The notes under the pieces are model-generated. The model saw only the letters and a program-made list of their open reading frames with translations. It was not told the DNA's origin and searched no databases. A stretch of 64,000 nt of DNA from Bolinopsis microptera (taxonomy: Eukaryota; Ctenophora; Tentaculata; Lobata; Bolinopsidae), in contig NC_087083.1 of assembly GCF_026151205.1 (NCBI RefSeq), positions 15,058,280 through 15,122,279 on the forward strand, given 5' to 3'. The position numbers and the translations under genes are program-made. Each line of letters begins with the position of its first letter. Position 1 is the first letter of the stretch. Of this stretch, positions 35,601 to 48,800 are shown one piece after another.

Positions 35601-36650
35601 CGAAAAACAAAAAACCCATAAAGGAAAGTCCCCCCAGTCCAGGGTTTTAAACTCAAAAAAATGAATAATTGCAAATAAATTTTAAACCAACCCACCAATA
35701 ATGTTTCTAAAATTTCCTCATAATTTTTAAAAAATATCAAAACCCTGGATACCCCCCAACCCCGCGTATAAAAACCAATTTAAATTTAATAACTTGCAAA
35801 CCAATTTATTTGCAAAAAAAATTGGTTACTAAACATTAGTAAATTATTTTCCCATCCGGAAATTGCTCTTTTAGGAAAAATTAGAGTGGTTTTTTTTTTG
35901 GATGAAATTTGAATAATATAGACCTCCAAACAGAATTTGAATATAAGTTTTTTTCCTAAGAAATTTAAGTGTGGATAGAATATTATATATAATAATTATT
36001 AATTATATAGGTTATGGGTTTTTGTTTGGAAGCTCCTTCAAAAGTTATATCACAGCCCCTCTCAATTTAAACCAAACCCCCTACAACAATATAAAGTCCC
36101 CCTATAAACCAACCAGAAATAAAAATCAACTTCCTGTCCGTCATCCCCAGGACCAGGAAACTACCTCGCTTTTCTCTAGACAAAAGTAATTACCTGACAG
36201 TAAACTAAATTCACTAAAATTGCCCAACAGAAAGAATTTTATTTGCCCAGAATTGTTTTTTGGACTCAAGTTTTTTGAATTCGGAAACCTCCCCCAAAAC
36301 CTGTGGGTTTATGGTTAAAGACCCCCCCCCATCTTTTCATAGAGGGAACGAACATTTGCTCCCCAAATTATGGAATAGTTTTTGGCAACTGCAAGCATCT
36401 CCTATTCCCTACCCAACACAGAAACCTTCTTTGTCGAAAAACCGTTACGGGTTAATTGTATAGGAAATGGAAAAAAAAAACTTGGTTGTTTGTGGACCCA
36501 AAAGTAGTAAAAAAAATATAATTCCGGGGTATTGATAAAAGCATACCGTTCCCCCCAAAATCTTGCAAAAAAAAACCATTCAACTTCTTTGGTCCCCAGT
36601 AATAAATTGCAAGTAACAATAGTGCGGAATAAGAGCCAAAAAAGACCCGT
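26639..36650. other. Degraded, homopolymer-inflated sequence with a noisy internal duplication; no genes supported
   Basis: Texture changes abruptly after the gap: many short C, G, T and A runs and frequent small insertions. About 26640-28250 reappears at about 28790-30500 in the same order but with dense indels. An example is CTATATACAGTATTTATGAG near 27195 against a stretched copy near 29505. This looks like unpolished long-read sequence at a contig end, not a biological mutation pattern. Open frames here (for example 31169-31513, 34916-35221, 35165-35512) match no family. The MFS gene's C-terminal exons may lie here, unreadable. Confidence 0.55.
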
Positions 36651-36806
36651 TAAAGACTATTCCATTAAATAGAACCGTGCCAGTGTCCCCCCCCACCAGA
36701 ATTCCTCACCACTTACCCGAAGAAATGTTAAAATTCTCCTCTGTAAAAGTGTGAACAATGAAGGAGATATTGTTTTAAAAAAACATTGTTCAGATAATAG
36801 TGCTAC

Positions 36807-39800
36807 CTCAGGCATGTAGAATGCTATTTTCCTGATACAGCTAATCCTGTCACTCCCTTTTTGGGAGTCAAACAAAATCTTCAAGAGAGCCTGCATTTTC
36901 AAGAAGTCTTTTGTTATCATACTCTGGGCCCGTCTTTGGACCACTTTGATTGCCGGTATTAGGAACAAGGGTAGGCAGGTAAAAGCTGCTAATCCTAGTC
37001 CCACAAATAGCCACCCACCCCATGAATACAGTTGCGCTGCTAGAATACTTGAGATGATGTTTGCTACGTGCATGGAACAGCTAATTATTATTATGAGAAT
37101 TTTGTATTCTTGCAGATAGAGGTCTACCATTTCTCCCTGAAAAAAATATCATATTCAGGTCATATATGTTATAAATGAGGGGGGGGGGGTCTAACCTGAT
37201 TTCCGATATAAGGGTTGATGAGGCCAAAATCGGAATCGAAAAAATCATATATGTTATAAATGAAGGCAAGCCCTCTAGCGTAGCCTTTCACAATTGTCAT
37301 GTTGAGTTAATATCAATAGTATATTTTTTCCAGGCATGGATCCACGGGTTGGGGGTGCAGAATGAGAAACTTTTTTCAGATATTAGACGGTGAATTTGAT
37401 CTATTTTTCAGAGGTGATTTCATCTAAATCACATTCTAGTCAATGAATTTAATAACACGAATGACAAACCACAGCAGTTGAGGAATTCCAGCATAGGACC
37501 CTGGCCTGCACCCCCAAAATGTCTTTGCTGGATCCATGTCTGATGCTGTTGATCTAAGATGACATTTCATATATTAGTAAGGGGAAAAGTGGCATTCCGT
37601 TTGGATTCGAATGTTCACAAGGATTTCTCAACGGAATATGGTAGTTAGGACCCCTACGAACATAATTAGACTTGTTGCCAATTTTGTATCTCAACGGAAA
37701 CACCCTTTTACCACTTTTTACCACCTTTGTGTACCACCTTCTGGTTTTGCCATATATCATTAGTTGTGAACATCATAGAAAGCTGCAAATTAACCTAGAA
37801 TGTTCATCTTATCAAGGAGTAAAACTTTGTATGAAAAATTTTTTACATCGGACAATCAGCTAATTGGATAATTACCAATTAGTTAATCACCAAAAAAAGT
37901 GAAAATTTTTTATTGGCTTAAAATGATTGAAATCGTTTGAAACACGGAGAAATGTAGTTTTAGAAAAACTTCAAAAAATTTTTGACTTAAATTTTTTTTC
38001 GAGACTTGGAAAAAAGTTTGAAAATTTGAACTATTTTTTTCCGCCAAAAGTGATCGAATTGCATGAAACGTGATAAAAATGCTTTGCAGAAAAACTTCGA
38101 AGATTTTTAGATTGAGGAATACTAAAATCATCAAATATTTGAAGTTGGAGTCAGTAAATCTCGACATATTTTAGTAATTAGGAATAGCTTAGCGGAAAGG
38201 CTGGACCTGAAAAAAGGTTAACCCACACAATTTTAGAGTTTCATAACATAATACAATACAGCTTTATCAAATTCCACATAAAGAAACAGCACAAAAGGAC
38301 CATTTAAGATCGAACCGATTTTACCTGCTGTACTATCATTTATTTGATTTTTTCCCAATGCATTCAAAAACCTCCTGTCCCAATTCCTTGGCCAATACTA
38401 TTACCGGGTATCCCTGAAATGGGTAACCTGACCCTCTTATTACCTCTAATAATTTGAACCCCAGTTTTTGTGCAAAGTAAAAATCCGAATTTTTCTCCCA
38501 ACAGGGGTTGTTTTCTGTTAAACTGTGCCACTTTTTTGGTCACTCTCGCATACCTCCGCAAGAGGCCCTGGGGAAATATTTTATAAAGGGGGGGTTAATA
38601 GGAACGAGTGTAAAATATACCCTTACAATCATCCATTTGCCTGTTTTTTTTTGTGTATTGTGGGGAATGCCCCGCAGGCCGCTTCGTTTTTGCTTTATGC
38701 CATATACCTCGAATAACCACCCCATAAGGGTCCATTGCCAGGGTCCGGGATTAAGCTTGGAGGATAAAGCCATGAAAAAGGTTTTGCCTAGAAATAGCCT
38801 AGCATTTAGAGTAAAAACCTGGGTGGGTAAGCCTGGGGTGGTGGCTAGCATGGATGTAGCAGAACGTAGCTACACGGGGTTTCATTGGAGTGGTTATTTT
38901 AATGGCCAAAGAGTGCCGGAACTAATGTTACTAAGATTGCAGTTGAGGGGCAGTGTAAACCACGGTGTAGTCAGGGACACAGAGCTACAGTGCAGGAGTA
39001 CTGCAAAAGAACAGTGCAAGTGATACAGTCTGCAACAGTAAAACTCCGAAGAAGGAGATAAGATTGTGGCTGCAGAGGAGGAGAGTAGCTGGAACCTGAT
39101 TGTGTTTGTGTTGACTGAAGAGGAGGAAGAAGAGTTTCCTGCTCTGGTAACTGCATTTTTGGAATAGGTGGGGTGAGAACTAATTTTCAAGCGACAAGGG
39201 GTGGGCTGGAAGCAACCAGATACAGCTATCCGACCTATTAAGATCCACCGTCCTGAGCCTTAACAGCATTTTTCATCAGAATCTGATGAAAACAGAGAGA
39301 CTGACCAGTAGTATGTAATATGGTACCGCTGTATCACCTAAAAGTGAGGCACCTGATTTTGTGTATAATTACATAATTTAACCCTAATCAGTGGTGATTT
39401 TTGCTAATCCTAATTGTTAATTGTATACACTAACCCTAATTAGGAGTGTTTATTCCTCATTAACATTTGGCTAATTTGGGGAGACCATACTATTACACTG
39501 AGGCTAACCCTAGATAACAATTATGTAGTGTGTACTGTAACTTGAACACTGCGTATGTTGCATGAGAATTGAGAAAGTATATACAATAGTTATTGTCAGA
39601 AGCTTTTAAGCACACCTGTTCATATTATATAAAGGAGCAAGTGCTGGGGGAGCATTTTGCACATCTAATCACAACCTTTATATACTTTCTAATGGAAAAG
39701 TCATTATTTGTAATACGGGAGTATCATGTAAGTGTTAACTTGTGACACACAGAAAGTTTTTTCTTATTACCTTTTAGCTTTCTAATAAGGACTGATGTTG

Positions 39801-42800
39801 ACCTTTGGGGATATTTCTAAGTTGTCAGACCGTGAACTAAGAGAGAAGTTAATACCTAAACCTGGATCTAGTACTGAGACTCCGAGGAAAGTATACAAGG
39901 TGCAATTGTTTAACCTAAAGCTCGATTTTCTGGATCAGGATTAAGTTGAATACTGACCCATGATTGCATCTGTATGGATACTCAAAGTCACAACACCTGT
40001 TGATGTGACAAAAGAATCAGCCAGTTTTGATGAGTTGCACTTGAAATATCTTATCGATCAATTTGACACATCTGACCGAATGAATTATTATTATTGTGTG
40101 TCAACAGTATGACATAGTACACAGCATGCAGTATAGGAGAGCAGCAAATTAATCAATCGTGTTAATATGAGTGAACATTATTTTAAATAATGTGTTAAGA
40201 TCACTAAAACAGTAAATTTCTCAACCCCCAATAAATCGGCTATATAAGGAACTCATAAACAGGATCATTTCATAATTAACGCGCTACGATACGCTTCATT
40301 GTTTTTTTTTAGAGCTTATTAACTTTTGTGACATCGCGTAAAACAAAACAAAAAACGTCCTATATAAAGGGGGACTCTATACAGTTTAAGTCACTTCACG
40401 TTTGACTAGTAACGCTATGTCAAAGATGGTGTACTCCCACAAATGTAACCATTGTTACAAGTCTTTTAAAACTTCACGAAGCTTAGCGTCACACAAATAC
40501 AAATTTCATTCTGACACACGTTCAGTTAATAAAGACTGCAGAAATCTTGATAATTTTTCTATCAATAGTGATATTGAATCAGTCTCTGTAACAAGTGAGA
40601 CATCAGTTTCATTAGCTCTACGTGAATTGAAAGATCTCATGAAAATTGTACAACAAAGAAACGACAAACAAGAGGACAAATTGAGGGAATTGGATGCTAA
40701 GATATTCTCGCTGGAGTATAGTAAACGTGATGATCTTCCTACACCAATGAATTACAATCACGACAACACCAATGAGATAAAGTGGGAGACTAAAAGACAA
40801 TCTGAACGAATAGGAGATCTTGAAAGAAAAATAAAAGATTAGAGCAATCTTGTGAAGATGAAATGGATCAATCGTTTGTCAAAACAGTGGAGGATGCAAC
40901 CAACGTTCAGCAATTATTCCAAAGCAATGACGTGGGAGCAATCCAGAAACAAATAGTAGCTCTAAAGAATGGAGTTCTTTTACTTCTTGACAATTTTGAT
41001 CATAGTCCTGAAATAGAAAACCTGTTGCGACGAATATATGATGCTTCATTTAAAGAGGCTCAAGAAATCGTGCACAAAAATTTCTTTGCTCTACAAAAAG
41101 CTTTTACTTCTGTCTCGTTTGAGCAAAAACCTAATTTTGAAAATGAAGATGAATCGGACGAAAACGAAGAATCTCAAAATGATGAGACTACAGATCAAAC
41201 TGAAAACGATGATTCAGAAGGTTCAAGCGATGAAATAGAGGAAGAAAATTCAGCTGATGAGACTCAGACAGAATATTATACTAGTGATAATTCAGACATT
41301 GAAGATTCGAATTGAAGAAGGGACTATGGATAATTGAATACTCAATATTCGACTTTTCTTTCTTTTTTTTTAATTTAGAATTACGTATTAATTTAAAAAT
41401 ATTGTAGCGAGGGATTTTTTTAAATTGTTATTCGATATATTCAATTCTTTTTTAGTATTAAAAAACTATTTCTTTTATTGTCATGAAATACACAAAAGAC
41501 TAAACAAACTTCATAAATCAATTTCAATTTGCAAATAAGTAAAACATATAGTAATTCCACAATATAGATGCAAAAACCATAAACCCGGTGATATCACCCA
41601 TATCACCCGGTGATATCACCCATATCACCCGGTGATATCACCCGTATCACCCGGTGATATCACCCGTTAAAACATATAGATAATTCCACAATATAGATGC
41701 AAAAACCATAAACCCGGTGATATCACCCATATCACCCGGTGATATCACCCGTATCACCCGGTGATATGTTATTTTCCTGCTACTTTTGATCATTCAAAAT
41801 GATAAAATTTAAGAAAAAGCTGCCCGGACGAGCTCAGTGTACATGCTTTGTTAGTTATTACAGCGTGGTTACTATGTTCATATATATTGGAACAGTGCAT
41901 ATAATCGAAAGTATGTATCCAGACATGTGTATGTGTTCGACCAGAGTTCGTTTCAAAGTTTACAGCTCTCACACAACTCAGTTTAGTGGGCATTCCCACA
42001 ATTATTTGAGATGGAAATGAGTGGAGAGAATGCTCTCCTGATTCCGTATTTTCTCGGGAGCCAACCCCGAACAGTGATATAGCTGACTCATGGTACTGGA
42101 GATAGGCTAAGATCTCTCTAACCGAACCGTCAGCATCAGCCATATCACAGAAATTTTTGTGTGTTTTTGAGTTTTGTAAGAGCTGCAGACCCTGGATTCG
42201 AACCTGGGACCTTCAGATATTTTTATTCATTTCAAGCTTTCAAGGTGGGAAATTAGTGCTCTGAGCTAATTCCAGGCCATCCCAGTTAGAATTCATGTGT
42301 ACTTATAGACTGAAATAACGATACAATGAGCAATGTTTGTCTAATGACTGGCCCTCAGCAAGGCTCGAACACTCTACCTCGAGGCTAATTAGTAGAGTGA
42401 TCACAGCTGCACGCCACGGGAGGGCCGTATGAACTAAATAACATTGCTTTATATACGTCATGTATAGCTTCCATCTTTGTGAGGCACTACGTTTGTTGCA
42501 TACAAATATATACAATAGTTATTGTCATAAGCTTTTAAGCACACCTGTTCATATTATATAAGGGAGTAAGTGCTGGGGGAGCATTGTGTACATCTAATTA
42601 CAACATGTTTATATGTTGACTGATGGAAAAGCCCTTATTTGTAACACAGGAGTATCATGTGGGTGCTATGTTGTAACACACGTTTATTGTCAAAAAAATT
42701 ATTTCGAGATGGCAATCAATTCTCAAAACCAAAGAGTTTTTTGTTGTTGTCGTGAGCGTGTTAATTTTGTATGTGCTAGCTAAATTTAACTAGAGTGTAC

Positions 42801-45800
42801 AGTTTAGGACAACACCTGGTTGATATGGTAACGTAATGAGAAAGCACTTTTCAGGACGGTTACTCAGTAGTACCAAGATTGTACCGTCATTGTAAAGTAA
42901 AGTTACGGCAACAGCTGTGTTTGTACTTGACAGATATTTACTTAATTTAAGAATCAAATAAAACTAAAGTGAATTGATAAAAATGTAACTTTCTTAAAAG
43001 AAAAACATGTCAACAAAATGTAGAAGCTGATAAATATATAGTGTACTCGATCACGTATTACACTGACTGTTTGATATGAAATGTAATTTATAGAGAGTAC
43101 TTACAGGACGGTTACTTTACAGCCTCAAGAACAATATGTCATTGTATAATAGCCATAGACCTAGTACAGAATAGTCACGATAGCAGCTGTGCAATGTATT
43201 TGACTCAAATCTCTTGTCAGGACTGGTCTAGATATTTTATATTTTCTACAATTATATCAGAAGATCTCAACAAATTGAACAGTGTGCGAGGAATTTTTAA
43301 ATATAATAATCAATGAATGATGTTGTTAATTCTTACCTCAATTAGTGGACCGTCCCTTTACATTAGAACTCAGTGTTTGTCTTTGTTAAATATCTTGATT
43401 AGGTATAATTACGAACAGGTGCGTGTTTTACTGGACAGTCTCTATCTTCTTCATATCTTGAGGTCTTAGCTTTAGGTAAGCGACAACTGGATCAAAGTTA
43501 ATTCCTACCCTCCCTCCCTACCCTACCCCCTCCAGGGGTAGGAAAGGAGGGAGGGAGGGTAGGAATTAACTTTGATCCAGTTGTCGCTTACCTAAAGCTA
43601 AGACCTCAAGATATGAAGAAGATAGAGACTGTCCAGTAAAACACGCACCTGTTCGTAATTATACCTAATCAAGATATTTAACAAAGACAAACACTGAGTT
43701 CTAATGTAAAGGGACGGTCCACTAATTGAGGTAAGAATTAACAACATCATTCATTGATTATTATATTTAAAAATTCCTCGCACACTGTTCAATTTGTTGA
43801 GATCTTCTGATATAATTGTAGAAAATATAAAATATCTAGACCAGTCCTGACAAGAGATTTGAGTCAAATACATTGCACAGCTGCTATCGTGACTATTCTG
43901 TACTAGGTCTATGGCTATTATACAATGACATATTGTTCTTGAGGCTGTAAAGTAACCGTCCTGTAAGTACTCTCTATAAATTACATTTCATATCAAACAG
44001 TCAGTGTAATACGTGATCGAGTACACTATATATTTATCAGCTTCTACATTTTGTTGACATGTTTTTCTTTTAAGAAAGTTACATTTTTATCAATTCACTT
44101 TAGTTTTATTTGATTCTTAAATTAAGTAAATATCTGTCAAGTACAAACACAGCTGTTGCCGTAACTTTACTTTACAATGACGGTACAATCTTGGTACTAC
44201 TGAGTAACCGTCCTGAAAAGTGCTTTCTCATTACGTTACCATATCAACCAGGTGTTGTCCTAAACTGTACACTCTAGTTAAATTTAGCTAGCACATACAA
44301 AATTAACACGCTCACGACAACAACAAAAAACTCTTTGGTTTTGAGAATTGATTGCCATCTCGAAATAATTTTTTTGACAATAAACGTGTGTTACAACATA
44401 GCACCCACATGATACTCCTGTGTTACAAATAAGGGCTTTTCCATCAGTCAACATATAAACATGTTGTAATTAGATGTACACAATGCTCCCCCAGCACTTA
44501 CTCCCTTATATAATATGAACAGGTGTGCTTAAAAGCTTATGACAATAACTATTGTATATATTTGTATGCAACAAACGTAGTGCCTCACAAAGATGGAAGC
44601 TATACATGACGTATATAAAGCAATGTTATTTAGTTCATACGGCCCTCCCGTGGCGTGCAGCTGTGATCACTCTACTAATTAGCCTCGAGGTAGAGTGTTC
44701 GAGCCTTGCTGAGGGCCAGTCATTAGACAAACATTGCTCATTGTATCGTTATTTCAGTCTATAAGTACACATGAATTCTAACTGGGATGGCCTGGAATTA
44801 GCTCAGAGCACTAATTTCCCACCTTGAAAGCTTGAAATGAATAAAAATATCTGAAGGTCCCAGGTTCGAATCCAGGGTCTGCAGCTCTTACAAAACTCAA
44901 AAACACACAAAAATTTCTGTGATATGGCTGATGCTGACGGTTCGGTTAGAGAGATCTTAGCCTATCTCCAGTACCATGAGTCAGCTATATCACTGTTCGG
45001 GGTTGGCTCCCGAGAAAATACGGAATCAGGAGAGCATTCTCTCCACTCATTTCCATCTCAAATAATTGTGGGAATGCCCACTAAACTGAGTTGTGTGAGA
45101 GCTGTAAACTTTGAAACGAACTCTGGTCGAACACATACACATGTCTGGATACATACTTTCGATTATATGCACTGTTCCAATATATATGAACATAGTAACC
45201 ACGCTGTAATAACTAACAAAGCATGTACACTGAGCTCGTCCGGGCAGCTTTTTCTTAAATTTTATCATTTTGAATGATCAAAAGTAGCAGGAAAATAACA
45301 TATCACCGGGTGATACGGGTGATATCACCGGGTGATATGGGTGATATCACCGGGTTTATGGTTTTTGCATCTATATTGTGGAATTATCTATATGTTTTAA
45401 CGGGTGATATCACCGGGTGATACGGGTGATATCACCGGGTGATATGGGTGATATCACCGGGTGATATGGGTGATATCACCGGGTTTATGGTTTTTGCATC
45501 TATATTGTGGAATTATCTATATGTTTTACTTATTTGCAAATTGAAATTGATTTATGAAGTTTGTTTAGTCTTTTGCGTATTTCATGACAATATTAATAAA
45601 AGAAATAGTTTTTTTTTTAAATACTAAAAAGAATTGAATATATCGAATAACAATTTAAAAAAATCCCTCGCTACAATATTTTTAAATTAATACGTAATTC
45701 TAAATTAAAAAAAAAAGAAAGAAAAGTCGAATATTGAGTATTCAATTATCCATAGTCCCTTTCTTCAATTCGAATCTTCAATGTCTGAATTATCACTAGT

Positions 45801-48800
45801 ATAATATTCTGTCTGAGTCTCATCAGCTGAATTTTCTTCCTCTATTTCATCGCTTGAACCTTCTGAATCATCGTTTTCAGTTTGATCTGTAGTCTCATCA
45901 TTTTGAGATTCTTCGTTTTCGTCCGATTCATCTTCATTTTCAAAATTAGGTTTTTGCTCAAACGAGACAGAAGTAAAAGCTTTTTGTAGAGCAAAGAAAT
46001 TTTTGTGCACGATTTCTTGAGCCTCTTTAAATGAAGCATCATATATTCGTCGCAACAGGTTTTCTATTTCAGGACTATGATCAAAATTGTCAAGAAGTAA
46101 AAGAACTCCATTCTTTAGAGCTACTATTTGTTTCTGGATTGCTCCCACGTCATTGCTTTGGAATAATTGCTGAACGTTGGTTGCATCCTCCACTGTTTTG
46201 ACAAACGATTGATCCATTTCATCTTCACAAGATTGCTCTAATCTTTTTATTTTTCTTTCAAGATCTCCTATTCGTTCAGATTGTCTTTTAGTCTCCCACT
46301 TTATCTCATTGGTGTTGTCGTGATTGTAATTCATTGGTGTAGGAAGATCATCACGTTTACTATACTCCAGCGAGAATATCTTAGCATCCAATTCCCTCAA
46401 TTTGTCCTCTTGTTTGTCGTTTCTTTGTTGTACAATTTTCATGAGATCTTTCAATTCACGTAGAGCTAATGAAACTGATGTCTCACTTGTTACAGAGACT
46501 GATTCAATATCACTATTGATAGAAAAATTATCAAGATTTCTGCAGTCTTTATTAACTGAACGTGTGTCAGAATGAAATTTGTATTTGTGTGACGCTAAGC
46601 TTCGTGAAGTTTTAAAAGACTTGTAACAATGGTTACATTTGTGGGAGTACACCATCTTTGACATAGCGTTACTAGTCAAACGTGAAGTGACTTAAACTGT
46701 ATAGAGTCCCCCTTTATATAGGACGTTTTTTGTTTTGTTTTACGCGATGTCACAAAAGTTAATAAGCTCTAAAAAAAAACAATGAAGCGTATCGTAGCGC
46801 GTTAATTATGAAATGATCCTGTTTATGAGTTCCTTATATAGCCGATTTATTGGGGGTTGAGAAATTTACTGTTTTAGTGATCTTAACACATTATTTAAAA
46901 TAATGTTCACTCATATTAACACGATTGATTAATTTGCTGCTCTCCTATACTGCATGCTGTGTACTATGTCATACTGTTGACACACAATAATAATAATTCA
47001 TTCGGTCAGATGTGTCAAATTGATCGATAAGATATTTCAAGTGCAACTCATCAAAACTGGCTGATTCTTTTGTCACATCAACAGGTGTTGTGACTTTGAG
47101 TATCCATACAGATGCAATCATGGGTCAGTATTCAACTTAATCCTGATCCAGAAAATCGAGCTTTAGGTTAAACAATTGCACCTTGTATACTTTCCTCGGA
47201 GTCTCAGTACTAGATCCAGGTTTAGGTATTAACTTCTCTCTTAGTTCACGGTCTGACAACTTAGAAATATCCCCAAAGGTCAACATCAGTCCTTATTAGA
47301 AAGCTAAAAGGTAATAAGAAAAAACTTTCTGTGTGTCACAAGTTAACACTTACATGATACTCCCGTATTACAAATAATGACTTTTCCATTAGAAAGTATA
47401 TAAAGGTTGTGATTAGATGTGCAAAATGCTCCCCCAGCACTTGCTCCTTTATATAATATGAACAGGTGTGCTTAAAAGCTTCTGACAATAACTATTGTAT
47501 ATACTTTCTCAATTCTCATGCAACATACGCAGTGTTCAAGTTACAGTACACACTACATAATTGTTATCTAGGGTTAGCCTCAGTGTAATAGTATGGTCTC
47601 CCCAAATTAGCCAAATGTTAATGAGGAATAAACACTCCTAATTAGGGTTAGTGTATACAATTAACAATTAGGATTAGCAAAAATCACCACTGATTAGGGT
47701 TAAATTATGTAATTATACACAAAATCAGGTGCCTCACTTTTAGGTGATACAGCGGTACCATATTACATACTACTCTGACCCACCCTTTTTAGATCCAACG
47801 GAACCCTTTATATAAATCAACTTTTCCGCATGAATTACTTCATGGTATCTTCTTATCAAGGCCACAGACCTTGCCGTACCGGATTTATTAATCAAAGTGA
47901 GTCACTTTAGCCCTCTTCTTCTTTAGAGCTTTAGGTTAGTGATCAAACTCTTCGCTACTCGCTCTTCACTGGATCTATCAGGACAGATTCACATCTTTTT
48001 AGGTCTCAACCAGCCTTAGTTTTCCTGTTTTCATCATGTAGTACGTTCTGCTACCTCCATTTTAGCACCACCCAGCTTCCATCAGTTCACTCTAAGTCTA
48101 GCTTCGTCGGCGTTTTACTGTTGCAGACTGTATCACTTGCACTGTTCTATTGCAGTACTCCTGCACTGTAGCTCTGTGTCCCTGACTACACCGTGGTTTA
48201 CACTGCCCCTAAACTGCAATCTTAAGTAACTTTAGTTCCGGCACTCTTTGGTCATTAAAATAACCAACTCCAATGAAACCCCGTGTAGCTACGTTCTGCT
48301 ACATCCATGCTAGCACCACCCAGCTACCACCAGTTTACTCTAAATCTAGCTATTTCTAGCAACTTTTCAATGCTATCTCCAGCTCTATCCCGACCCTGGC
48401 AATGACATATGGGGTTATTCGAGGTATATGGCATAGCAAACGAAGCGGCATGCGCATTCACAATACAAAAAAGCCACAATGGATGATGGAAGGTATATTT
48501 ACACTCGCTTCCTATACCCCCCCTATAATACCAGGCCTCTTGCGAGTTGCGAGAGTGACAAAAAGTGCACAGTTTAAAGAAACCCCTGTGAGAAATCGCA
48601 TTTCTTGCACAACTGGGTCTAATTATAGAGGTAAATAAGAGGTCCGGTACATTCAGATACCCGGTATAGATTGGCAAGATTGACAGAGGTTTTGATCATT
48701 GAAATCAATACAATGATAGTACAGCAGGTAAAATCGGTTCGATCTTAAATGGTCCTTTTGTGCTGTTTCTTTATGTGGAATTTGATAAAGCTGTATTGTA

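Larger units (their letters stand above)
39307..47774. mobile_element. Polinton/Maverick-type element, non-autonomous, almost entirely palindromic
   Basis: The ends are inverted copies beginning AGTAGTATGTAATATGG (39307) and finishing with the reverse complement, ...CATACTACT (47774). They are flanked by the direct 6-bp repeat CTGACC (39301-39306, 47775-47780). AG...CT ends, a 6-bp duplication and long inverted repeats are the published hallmarks of Polintons. The two arms are about 4.2 kb each, nearly identical, and meet at a C/G-rich spacer near 43519-43547. Each arm carries one copy of a C2H2/coiled-coil ORF. No polymerase, integrase, ATPase or capsid-like ORF is visible, so it is a defective derivative and not a whole element. 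High arm identity suggests a young insertion or arm-to-arm conversion. Confidence 0.75.

Noticed and set aside
28798-36463. Numerous 60-116 codon frames in the degraded region
   Set aside because: Low complexity, no family similarity, sequence quality doubtful.
38508-39023. 171-codon plus-strand frame
   Set aside because: Lies in the homopolymer-stretched arm and does not persist in the cleaner mirror arm, apart from the LINE ORF1-like end.
39583-42695. Direct repeat of about 175 bp within one arm considered as a pair of long terminal repeats
   Set aside because: No TG...CA ends, primer-binding site or target duplication around the pair, and it is mirrored as part of the larger AG...CT element.
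44641-44884. Functional tRNA genes
   Set aside because: Only the A/B-box features and parts of the stems fit; D and T arms do not fold canonically. SINE-type tRNA relics are more likely.
44924-45277. 117-codon open frame, mirrored at 41790-42143
   Set aside because: Its presence in both arms follows from arm identity. Composition and lack of a recognisable domain give no support as a gene.
39307-47774. Palindrome as a pure assembly or library artefact
   Set aside because: The 6-bp duplication at both outer ends, AG...CT termini and several small differences between arms argue for a real element. Read-level confirmation is still wanted.
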